Assembly (NCBI GenBank): GCA_016169945.1
Contig: JADLSH010000395.1
Coordinates: 1,312,501-1,376,500 of the forward strand
Reading direction: 5' to 3'
From: Trachythela sp. YZ-2020
Lineage: Eukaryota > Cnidaria > Anthozoa > Malacalcyonacea > Clavulariidae
Length of the DNA stretch: 64,000 nucleotides
The translations under genes and the position numbers were made by a program. Positions within the stretch are counted from its first letter, which is position 1. Every line of letters begins with the position of its first letter. Below, piece after piece: positions 61,701 to 64,000 of the stretch. Below the pieces are notes generated by a model. It saw nothing but the letters and a program-made list of their open reading frames with translations, did not search any database and was not told the DNA's origin.

Positions 61701-63266
61701 GTCTTCTTGACGGGGAGCTACTTGATAACTTTACAAGAAACAAAAAAATAGGATTAAATATGATTTGATAACTCGCAAATAATAAAAGAAACGTGATAAA
61801 ATATTTAAAACGTGATGGAATACGAGCTGGCGATCTATACCTCCTATTAAATTATCATGTTACATTATGACGTTATGCGAGACGTGTACTTTGTCAAGAC
61901 GTTGCCATCACTATGGCACTTCAAAAACTAACATCACCGGCATTCTACAGTATGCCAACATTTACTAAAATGTACTCGACAATGTATCGTCTTCTCAAAA
62001 ACGCTCGTAGATAAAAATGCTTGTAGATAATCCAGATTATCGAATGCTTATCATAAAAAATATACTTATCATAAAATATACACGCTTTAACATACTTGAG
62101 GTTTTGAGCCAACCATTCTTCAACTTTACTTGCAGTTGGTGCATCATTACCAGTCAACATTTCACTAGTTTCTGTATTGACCACAGCCACATGTTCCTCA
62201 GGATCCATCTTATCAATCATATCTCCTAATTCACCCTCAAGTTCTCGGCGTTTCTTACGATGCTCTCTCTTCTTTCGCTTGATATCCATTCTATGTTTCT
62301 TCACAAGTTGTGTCAAGTTACTGATGTATTCATCTGTTTGCCCAAGAAGGTAAGCCAAACGTTTGTCTTTCTTTTGATCAATAAGTTTACGATAACCTTC
62401 CTCATCTTCTTCCTAAAATCAAGCGACTTGTGAGATTAACACAAAAAGAGTAAAAGGCTAACCAGCAAGCAGACTGGTTAGCCTGGATAAAATGATATCA
62501 TCGCAGTATACGATTATCGTATCAACGGAAGAAAATTCGATGACTATCATCACGTTTATTGGCATTTTTCTTGAAGAGCTTCTATTCCCTCGAGATATCA
62601 TTATATTCTATAATACATATTTTTCACAAGAAGGGCCTTAACATAACGACGCTTGCAAGCTTGGTAAATACATTATGCATAATCATAACGAACGTTGTGC
62701 AAAAAGACAATTCCAGATTTGTATCATGTAAATCATGTGAATCCAGATATCAGAATATGTTCTAAAATAGCAGCAATTATGTGTTTATAACAGACTGTGA
62801 TTCAGGTTTTGCTCTAGACACCGTTATGTTATCTTTCAAATACATAATAGTTATCATACGACCTGCCACTTCCGGCTATTCATTTTGAACAGCCAAACAA
62901 TGTTACAAGTCTCTCTCTTTCTCTTGCTCATTCGTGTGCGTCATGTTAGGTGTAATATAGTGGGACGAAACAGCGAGAGACTGAGTGCAAGTCTAACTAA
63001 CCCCTGAAGACAAATATATACTCACCATAAGTCTTCTCATTCTTTCCTTCTCCAATCTCTCTTCTTCTTTCTTCTTCTCTCTATCACTGTTAGCATGATA
63101 ATTTAATACAGCTTTGTTCAGTTTGCTAATCTTGGAAACATTACCACGGTGGAATTCTCGGAATTCTCGACCATGTGCAATAATAGACGTCAAATAATCT
63201 TGATGCTTCAGTCTACGTTTTCGTTCTTGTTCTATCTTCTGTTGCTTCTCCAGCTTTTCTGTGATC
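31700..63266 (-). CDS. SMARCA4: SWI/SNF ATPase BRG1/Brahma, 34 coding exons, N terminus outside window
   Basis: Catalytic subunit of the SWI/SNF (BAF) nucleosome-remodelling complex, a nuclear DNA-dependent ATPase that slides and evicts nucleosomes. Exons in coding order are entered separately. All have GT-AG borders and all phases agree, giving 1131 residues plus stop. With the first complete codon as residue 1: HSA about 20-115 (binds actin-related proteins), BRK about 145-190, acidic segment 195-235, SNF2 N lobe about 265-560 (Walker A DEMGLGKT, Walker B box [12 protein letters not shown]), helicase C lobe about 590-750 ([23 protein letters not shown]), SnAC about 780-880, AT-hook KKRGRP at 916-921, bromodomain about 930-1050 with the acetyl-lysine-binding Asn in NAQAYN. 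Vertebrates have two paralogues (SMARCA4 and SMARCA2); this is likely the single pre-duplication gene. Assignment to the family is certain; the exon model is very likely. Confidence 0.95.
31922..32135 (+). repeat. tRNA-derived SINE, family B
   Basis: GCGCAGTCGTCAGAGC (A-box-like) and GAGTTCGATTCTC (B-box-like, about 40 bases later) are followed by the body TTTCTCCGGGCACTCCGGTT...CCCACAGGGAAAGTTGACTG. The same body recurs at 39498-39690 and 44171-44390. It lies in the last SMARCA4 intron. Confidence 0.6.
32852..32923 (-). CDS. SMARCA4: SMARCA4 exon 33: charged tail
   Basis: [20 protein letters not shown] then NSEE. Acceptor CATTACAG, donor GAG|GTATGA, phase 0-0. No family motif, so placement rests on phase, order and composition. 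Confidence 0.7.
33095..33850. repeat. GGCCTCTTTTGG-rich repeat in SMARCA4 intron
   Basis: The words TTTGGCCTCTT, TTTTTGGCTTCTTTT and TTTGGCCTTTTGG recur between 33375 and 33770 with irregular spacing. It looks like an interspersed element, but I cannot define its ends. No coding exon lies between 32924 and 35016. Confidence 0.35.
34367..34648 (+). repeat. 15-bp minisatellite, 19 copies
   Basis: The unit is ATGCCCTTTACACTA. Most copies are identical; four read ATGCAC and one ATGTCC at the variable positions. Because 15 is a multiple of three it makes an open frame of MPFTL repeats, which is not a gene. It lies in the SMARCA4 intron between exons 33 and 32. Confidence 0.97.
35017..35069 (-). 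CDS. SMARCA4: SMARCA4 exon 32: tail, KMRIKI motif
   Basis: A 53-base exon: [17 protein letters not shown], the counterpart of the VKVKIKLGRKEK segment after the bromodomain in vertebrate BRG1. Acceptor TTTTTTAG, donor AAG|GTAAGC. Phase 1 to 0 fits both neighbours. Confidence 0.8.
35746..35871. mobile_element. 126-bp MITE, TIR GGYGATGTTACACRA
   Basis: The ends GGTGATGTTACACGAGACAA and, inverted, GGCGATGTTACACAACACAA frame an interior that also pairs (TTTAGCGACAA against TATCGCTAAAA), so the element is mostly a hairpin. Lies in the SMARCA4 intron between exons 32 and 31. Confidence 0.75.
36324..36881. mobile_element. Foldback element with about 92-bp inverted arms
   Basis: The left arm 36324-36416 (AAAAGTCGAATACGAGCGCG...) pairs with the right arm 36790-36881 (...CGCGCTCGTATTCGACTTTT) with few mismatches. 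The interior of about 370 bp has a minus-strand frame (36514-36708, with [20 protein letters not shown]) that I do not recognise. Lies in the SMARCA4 intron between exons 32 and 31. Confidence 0.8.
36972..37165 (+). repeat. Degenerate TCCAT/ATTCC satellite-like tract
   Basis: Loosely repeated TCCTAT, TATCC, CCAATTC and CCATTGCATTCCATTGCA words over about 190 bases. Confidence 0.6.
37313..37355 (-). CDS. SMARCA4: SMARCA4 exon 31: acidic tail
   Basis: A 43-base exon: [14 protein letters not shown] plus one base. Acceptor TTTAAAG, donor GACG|GTAAAC, phase 0 to 1. Acidic Ser-rich tail as in the family. Confidence 0.85.
37809..37910 (-). CDS. SMARCA4: SMARCA4 exon 30: bromodomain end, acidic tail
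   Basis: [20 protein letters not shown], then [14 protein letters not shown]. Phase 0-0, donor GAG|GTTTGT. Confidence 0.94.
38021..38047 (-). CDS. SMARCA4: SMARCA4 exon 29: 27-base micro-exon in bromodomain
   Basis: Nine codons, IYEDSLALQ, matching the conserved IYEDSIVLQ at the start of helix C. Acceptor TTTTTTTAG, donor CAG|GTAACG, phase 0-0. Skipping it would keep the frame but remove the turn after the binding Asn. Confidence 0.93.
38725..38826 (-). CDS. SMARCA4: SMARCA4 exon 28: bromodomain, binding Asn
   Basis: [20 protein letters not shown], then [14 protein letters not shown]. The Asn of AYN is the acetyl-lysine contact. Phase 0-0, donor ATT|GTGAGT. Confidence 0.97.
39208..39313 (-). 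CDS. SMARCA4: SMARCA4 exon 27: bromodomain ZA loop
   Basis: [20 protein letters not shown], then [14 protein letters not shown]. The acetyl-lysine pocket elements PDYY and KQPID are present. Phase 2 to 0. Confidence 0.97.
39498..39690 (+). repeat. SINE family B-like copy
   Basis: Contains GAGATTCTCGTTCCGGCCCG, TTTTTCCCGAGAACTCCAGG and CCACAGGG, then GACCCCATCAGCATCAG. It matches the layout of the copies at 31922 and 44171, but more diverged. Lies in the SMARCA4 intron between exons 27 and 26. Confidence 0.45.
39762..39840 (-). CDS. SMARCA4: SMARCA4 exon 26: bromodomain start
   Basis: [20 protein letters not shown] then VHYRD. Phase 1 to 2, donor GACGA|GTAAGA. Corresponds to helix Z of the bromodomain. 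Confidence 0.94.
39923..39962 (-). CDS. SMARCA4: SMARCA4 exon 25: AT-hook
   Basis: A 40-base exon: [19 protein letters not shown] is an AT-hook minor-groove-binding motif, as in vertebrate BRG1. Acceptor TTATTTCAG, exit phase 1. The upstream intron sequence stays open in this frame into a minisatellite. Confidence 0.93.
40183..41217 (+). repeat. 1.03-kb minisatellite with mixed 18-, 17- and 14-bp units
   Basis: Three main units alternate: GTATATGCATGTCTGCAA (18), GTATATGCTGTCTGCAA (17) and GTATATGCATGTCA (14). A rare 18-bp form GTATATGGATGCCTGCAA occurs twice, at 40495-40565, inside a short higher-order duplication. No unit or junction contains a plus-strand stop in any frame, so all three plus frames stay open for about 350 codons. 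Lies in the SMARCA4 intron between exons 25 and 24. Confidence 0.97.
41682..42110. mobile_element. 429-bp element, TIR CAGGGGTTTCATTA
   Basis: The ends CAGGGGTTTCATTA and ATAATGAAACCCCTG are inverted. Inside, GCCGGCTACTTTCAATATCA-type and CCTGCTACTTTCAAAAAT-type words lie near the two ends, and AACCGGAAGTAAATATTAAT occurs twice (about 41970 and 42020). Non-coding. It ends about 30 bases from the exon 24 donor. Confidence 0.7.
42140..42244 (-). CDS. SMARCA4: SMARCA4 exon 24: basic linker
   Basis: [20 protein letters not shown], then [15 protein letters not shown]. Contains a likely nuclear-localisation cluster (KKARKRKR). Phase 0-0. A MITE ends about 30 bases beyond its donor. Confidence 0.93.
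42595..42705 (-). CDS. SMARCA4: SMARCA4 exon 23
   Basis: [20 protein letters not shown], then [17 protein letters not shown]. Phase 0-0, donor AAG|GTATGT. Confidence 0.97.
42811..43172. mobile_element. Probable MITE, imperfect TIR
   Basis: TTTAGGTCTGTTTCAAACGTTGAA at the left resembles the inverted right end TTAAGGCTTGTTTCAATAGTCGAA. Inside, TTTCAAACGT...ATTCTGCATGTGT is duplicated. Lies in the SMARCA4 intron between exons 23 and 22. Confidence 0.55.
43400..43477 (-). CDS. SMARCA4: SMARCA4 exon 22: SnAC
   Basis: [20 protein letters not shown], then IKDDAE. KPRLM...[10 protein letters not shown] is the SnAC histone-anchor block. Phase 0-0. Confidence 0.97.
43621..43647 (-). CDS. SMARCA4: SMARCA4 exon 21: 27-base micro-exon
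   Basis: Nine codons, KMDYERKLL, in the place of the conserved RMDLDRRRE helix of SnAC. Acceptor CATTTTAG, donor CTG|GTAAGT, phase 0-0. Small, but it is needed to bridge exons 20 and 22 at the expected length. Confidence 0.85.
43946..44023 (-). CDS. SMARCA4: SMARCA4 exon 20: SnAC start
   Basis: [20 protein letters not shown], then EFEIFQ. The core [12 protein letters not shown] is invariant in the family. Phase 0-0. Confidence 0.97.
44171..44390 (+). repeat. SINE family B copy
   Basis: Shares TCAACGCTCTG, TTTTTTCCGGGTACTCCGGT, CCCACAGCGAAAGTTGA and GGGTGGGTTAGGATA with the copy at 31922. The 3' part ends in ACCCCATAACAACAAC. The tRNA-like 5' part is poorly preserved here. Confidence 0.6.
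44442..46918 (+). pseudogene. Decayed LINE: endonuclease and reverse transcriptase
   Basis: A non-LTR retrotransposon antisense to SMARCA4, in its intron between exons 20 and 19. The endonuclease pieces contain FAETWLSD (frame at 44442), then [13 protein letters not shown] and VLGDFNN (44668-45012). The reverse transcriptase (45466-46254) shows [59 protein letters not shown] and FVDD. Catalytic Asp residues survive, but the GxPQG turn has become GVPQE and the following G is R. The thumb region ([30 protein letters not shown]) continues in another frame near 46280-46460. Frameshifts and an internal deletion between endonuclease and RT make it inactive. A tail of AAACGCATCTATCTAAAC marks the 3' end. 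It is CR1/L2-like; the exact clade is not determined. Confidence 0.9.
47012..47107 (-). CDS. SMARCA4: SMARCA4 exon 19
   Basis: [20 protein letters not shown], then [12 protein letters not shown]. Phase 0-0, donor GAA|GTAAGT. Confidence 0.96.
47561..47695 (-). CDS. SMARCA4: SMARCA4 exon 18: motif VI
   Basis: [20 protein letters not shown], then [31 protein letters not shown] holds the arginine fingers of motif VI. Phase 0-0. Confidence 0.97.
47840..48217 (+). pseudogene. Possible LINE 3' end fragment
   Basis: A short frame ending at about 48020 reads [20 protein letters not shown] then [13 protein letters not shown], which resembles the C-terminal zinc-knuckle-like end of some non-LTR ORF2 proteins. 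It is followed by a GT-rich stretch (48030-48062) and a tail of AATAAAATTAAAATTAAAAT. Tentative. Confidence 0.35.
49369..49556 (-). CDS. SMARCA4: SMARCA4 exon 17: motif V
   Basis: [20 protein letters not shown], then [20 protein letters not shown] and DSDWNPHQ. Motif V is intact. Entry phase 1, exit 0. Confidence 0.97.
49672..49965. repeat. AAGCTTG/ACAAGTTG-rich repeat, copy 1
   Basis: Begins ACACGTAAAAATCTCACAAC and consists of many ACAAGCTTGT, ACAAGTTGT and CAAGCTTG words in both orientations, so it can fold in many ways. It shares its end sequence with copy 2 at 53325-53632. The open frame here is an artefact of the repeat. Confidence 0.65.
49966..53324. other. SMARCA4 intron 16, middle part
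   Basis: No exon or recognisable gene. There are GC-rich homopolymer patches at 52940-53040 (GGGGGGTGCACC, 13 Cs). Direct copies of AAGAAAATCATCCACTTTTT occur at about 52283 and 52321. Confidence 0.4.
53325..53632. repeat. AAGCTTG/ACAAGTTG-rich repeat, copy 2
   Basis: Same word content as copy 1 (AACAAGCTTGTTG, GACAAGCTTGCTAC). Ends ACTTGTGCGTTTTTACGTGT, the inverted counterpart of the start of copy 1. Both lie in the SMARCA4 intron between exons 17 and 16. Confidence 0.65.
53994..54058 (-). CDS. SMARCA4: SMARCA4 exon 16: motif IV region
   Basis: A 65-base exon: [20 protein letters not shown] then K. Acceptor ATCATAG|G restores Arg; exit phase 1. The following intron (49557-53993) is the second largest in the window and carries two related AAGCTTG-rich repeats. 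Confidence 0.94.
54420..54497 (-). CDS. SMARCA4: SMARCA4 exon 15: start of helicase C lobe
   Basis: [20 protein letters not shown] then [14 protein letters not shown] is conserved. Phase 2-2, donor AG|GTACGT. Confidence 0.95.
54614..54660 (-). CDS. SMARCA4: SMARCA4 exon 14
   Basis: A 47-base exon: [15 protein letters not shown] plus two bases of Gly. Acceptor ACGATAG|G, donor GG|GTATGT, phase 0 to 2. Confidence 0.92.
55059..55145 (-). CDS. SMARCA4: SMARCA4 exon 13
   Basis: [20 protein letters not shown] then [24 protein letters not shown] is the invariant block between the two ATPase lobes. Phase 0-0. Confidence 0.97.
55401..55500 (+). repeat. tRNA-derived SINE head (pseudo-tRNA)
   Basis: CTAACTCAGTGGTCAGAGCG (D arm/A box) and GATACGAATCCTGT (T arm/B box) are spaced as in a tRNA, with a GCACCGGAATCGCAAGGCC middle. 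The acceptor arms do not pair well and no clear anticodon loop forms, so it is a SINE head rather than a tRNA gene. Lies in the SMARCA4 intron between exons 13 and 12. Confidence 0.6.
55574..55681 (-). CDS. SMARCA4: SMARCA4 exon 12
   Basis: [20 protein letters not shown], then [16 protein letters not shown]. Phase 0-0, donor AAG|GTAATA. Confidence 0.96.
55757..55819 (-). CDS. SMARCA4: SMARCA4 exon 11
   Basis: A 63-base exon: [20 protein letters not shown] then K, the conserved motif [10 protein letters not shown]. Phase 0-0. Confidence 0.97.
56256..56306 (-). CDS. SMARCA4: SMARCA4 exon 10
   Basis: A 51-base exon: [17 protein letters not shown]. Phase 0-0, donor AAA|GTAAGT. Confidence 0.95.
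56453..56566 (-). CDS. SMARCA4: SMARCA4 exon 9
   Basis: [20 protein letters not shown], then [18 protein letters not shown], near-identical to animal BRG1 and Brahma. Phase 0-0. Confidence 0.97.
57050..57178 (-). CDS. SMARCA4: SMARCA4 exon 8: DEGH box and motif III
   Basis: [20 protein letters not shown], then [14 protein letters not shown] and [12 protein letters not shown] (Walker B) and TGTPLQ are intact. Phase 0-0, donor CAG|GTAACC. Confidence 0.97.
57201..57340. mobile_element. MITE copy 2, TIR GCCGGTTGTATRAA
   Basis: Second copy of the 25637-25785 element, sharing AACCAATCAGAATCGC and AACTACAAAACGG, with ends GCCGGTTGTAT and ATACAACCGGCCC. It begins only about 20 bases upstream of the exon 8 acceptor. 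Confidence 0.85.
57811..58404 (+). repeat. 11-bp minisatellite, about 54 copies
   Basis: The unit is AGCAAGCAACT. A central block (about 57975-58290) is dominated by the variant AGCAAGCAACC, while both flanks are almost pure AACT type. Because 11 is not a multiple of three, the open frames cycle through all phases of the repeat and are not genes. Lies in the SMARCA4 intron between exons 8 and 7. Confidence 0.97.
58406..58577. mobile_element. Foldback repeat of GAGAGTTGATGA words
   Basis: GTTTGCATGAGAGTTTCATC and several GAGAGTTGATGA copies pair with the right-hand CAACTCTCATTGACTCTCAT block. It directly adjoins the 11-bp minisatellite and ends about 35 bases from the exon 7 donor. Confidence 0.65.
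58613..58723 (-). CDS. SMARCA4: SMARCA4 exon 7
   Basis: [20 protein letters not shown], then [17 protein letters not shown]. Phase 0-0, donor AAG|GTAATG. A foldback repeat ends about 35 bases beyond the donor. Confidence 0.97.
58866..59868. mobile_element. Outer MITE split by a nested hAT-type element
   Basis: The left half (58866-59035) begins with GCCGTGTCCACGGGTAGACG then CTCGTTTGAA. The inverted right half ends with the counterpart CGTCCACGCGTACACGGATT then CGTTTGAA. Between them sits the complete element at 59036-59670. The outer copy alone would be about 370 bp. Confidence 0.65.
59036..59670. mobile_element. Nested hAT-type MITE with 8-bp target duplication
   Basis: The ends CAGTGGCGTGCTGGC and GCCAGCACGCCACTG are inverted, and GCCATGAT lies directly outside on both sides (59028-59035 and 59671-59678), a perfect 8-bp duplication. 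The 635 bp contain G/C runs and no transposase. Lies in the SMARCA4 intron between exons 7 and 6. Confidence 0.85.
59952..60018 (-). CDS. SMARCA4: SMARCA4 exon 6: motif Ia region
   Basis: A 67-base exon: [20 protein letters not shown] then YK. Acceptor TTCTCAG|G, phase 2 to 0. The donor AAG|GTTAGC is a weaker-than-usual splice site. Confidence 0.93.
60423..60586 (-). CDS. SMARCA4: SMARCA4 exon 5: Walker A
   Basis: [20 protein letters not shown], then [20 protein letters not shown] and [18 protein letters not shown] is the ATP-binding motif I and is intact. Donor TC|GTAAGT, phase 0 to 2. Confidence 0.97.
60781..60892 (-). CDS. SMARCA4: SMARCA4 exon 4: start of SNF2 N lobe
   Basis: [20 protein letters not shown], then [17 protein letters not shown], the conserved lead-in to the ATPase (GxLKxYQ, Q motif). 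Acceptor TGTGTAG|G, donor CAG|GTAAAA, phase 2 to 0. A 64-bp duplicated intron sequence begins just upstream of its acceptor. Confidence 0.95.
60906..61041 (+). repeat. 64-bp direct duplication beside exon 4
   Basis: Two adjacent copies share GCATGARTGTCTGAT, GTGTCATGATCCCATGCACC and TGACATAAAATACAAT. Intron sequence just upstream of the SMARCA4 exon 4 acceptor. Confidence 0.85.
61564..61728 (-). CDS. SMARCA4: SMARCA4 exon 3: acidic linker
   Basis: Starts by completing Asn, then [20 protein letters not shown], a long Asp/Glu run and [23 protein letters not shown] matches the conserved end of BRK. Phase 2 to phase 2, donor ATCGA|GTATGT. The plus-strand Ser-rich open frame here is its antisense shadow. 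Confidence 0.9.
62096..62412 (-). CDS. SMARCA4: SMARCA4 exon 2: end of HSA, basic linker, BRK
   Basis: Residues 81-185 start [20 protein letters not shown] and include [18 protein letters not shown], a basic [12 protein letters not shown] stretch and the BRK-like [20 protein letters not shown]. Donor CTCAA|GTATGT, phase 2. Confidence 0.93.
63026..63266 (-). CDS. SMARCA4: SMARCA4 exon 1 of window: HSA domain
   Basis: Residues 1-80: [20 protein letters not shown], then [20 protein letters not shown] and EKERMRRLM. Entry phase 1, donor ATG|GTGAGT in phase 0. The acceptor (TATATATCCTAG) directly adjoins the 3' end of a LINE. Confidence 0.95.
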
Positions 63267-63269
63267 CTA

Positions 63270-64000
63270 GGATATATATAATAATAATAATCTTTATTGA
63301 GGAAAACCTTTTCATATTACATGATTTTCAAAAAGGACCTCAAGAATCATTATATACTAAAATTAAATATATAACTATGACTAGAAATTACAAACAAATT
63401 ACTATAACAAAATTAACACATCGCTAAATACATATCCAAAACCATTAAAATTAGTTAGAATTTATTAAAATGCGTTTAAAAACATGAATATTTCTCTTAC
63501 TTCCTGACTTAGTGAGTTAAAATAATGAACTGCGTGATATTCTGTTCTCTGCTTTGCCCAATTACGCCTAGTATTTGGGACCGTAAGTTTATCCTTATTT
63601 CTGGTGTTATATCTGTGCCTATCTTGATGCTTAGTAAGATTTATGTTGTGTTCTATCAGGCCATTTAAACACTTATACACATATAAACGTCTTCTTTGAA
63701 ATCGTCTACGCTCTAGGGGTACCCATTTAAGTGCAATTAAGGCTTCAGATGCCGAAGCACAAAGTGGTCTATCTAAAATTATTTTAGCAGCCTTATTTCG
63801 TAGGACCTGTAAACTGGCCATTAAACTTACATTGTGTTTGTCTCCCCAAACTAAAATCTGCATAATCAAACAGAGGCATAACAAGATTATAATAAAACAA
63901 AAGGCGCGATTTAAATGGCCGTAAATACTTAACACGTTTAAGCAGACCAAGCCTTTGATTGTCTTTACTTGCAACATACGATATAAAAATTCCCAGATAT
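63270..64000 (-). pseudogene. LINE 3' end in sense orientation, touching SMARCA4 exon
   Basis: The minus-strand frame 63977-63465 contains LVWGDKHNVSLMASLQVLRN, KAAKIILDRPL, ALKWVPLERRRFQRRRLYVY, HRYNTRNKDKL and YFNSLSQEVRE, the conserved C-terminal region of CR1/L2-like ORF2. The first residues are out of frame with the remembered family pattern, so a frameshift is likely near the start. The 3' end is CAATAAAGATTATTATTATT and TATATATC, an AATAAA signal (63293-63298) followed by a simple-repeat tail. The element probably extends past the right edge. Confidence 0.8.

Noticed and set aside
61528..61710. Serine-rich 60-codon plus-strand frame
   Set aside because: Antisense shadow of the Asp/Glu-rich SMARCA4 exon 3 (61564-61728).

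Overview
The window is animal nuclear DNA: AT-rich, intron-rich and full of transposons. The SWI/SNF ATPase sequence, the LDL-receptor class A repeats, the non-LTR retrotransposons and the dense load of miniature inverted-repeat elements fit an early-branching metazoan. A cnidarian is my best guess, but this is inference because no species marker is present. There is no sign of a prokaryotic operon, a CRISPR array or a functional RNA gene.

Two protein-coding genes are well supported, both on the minus strand. (1) 241-6236: the 5' part of a secreted or membrane protein with LDL-receptor class A modules. A TATA box (6451-6460) and a signal-peptide exon (6167-6236, ending in phase 1) are followed downstream by three LDLa exons (943-1059, 486-602, 241-354), all phase 1-1. 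The gene runs off the left edge. (2) 31700-63266: the BRG1/Brahma-type ATPase of the SWI/SNF (BAF) chromatin-remodelling complex (SMARCA4/SMARCA2 family). I rebuilt 34 coding exons with GT-AG borders and matching phases, coding for 1131 residues from just before the HSA domain to a stop codon. In order they carry HSA, BRK, an acidic stretch, the SNF2 ATPase N lobe, the helicase C lobe, SnAC, an AT-hook, the bromodomain and a charged tail. The N-terminal part (QLQ region) lies beyond the right edge.

Between the genes (about 6.5-31.5 kb) is a gene-poor stretch. It holds a possible small orphan gene at 18090-18395, a LINE 3' fragment, a deleted hAT transposon with a perfect 8-bp target duplication (28769-29656), nested and paired MITEs (27150-28287) and several foldback elements.

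The SMARCA4 introns are equally invaded. They hold a decayed LINE with endonuclease and reverse transcriptase (44442-46918), a LINE whose 3' end touches the HSA-exon splice acceptor (63270-64000), three minisatellites (15-, 14/17/18- and 11-bp units), tRNA-derived SINE-like copies, and a hAT-type MITE nested in another MITE (58866-59868). I found no convincing new biological system. The most interesting signals are the repeat and exon junctions in the SMARCA4 gene and a 2A-like motif in a LINE relic.
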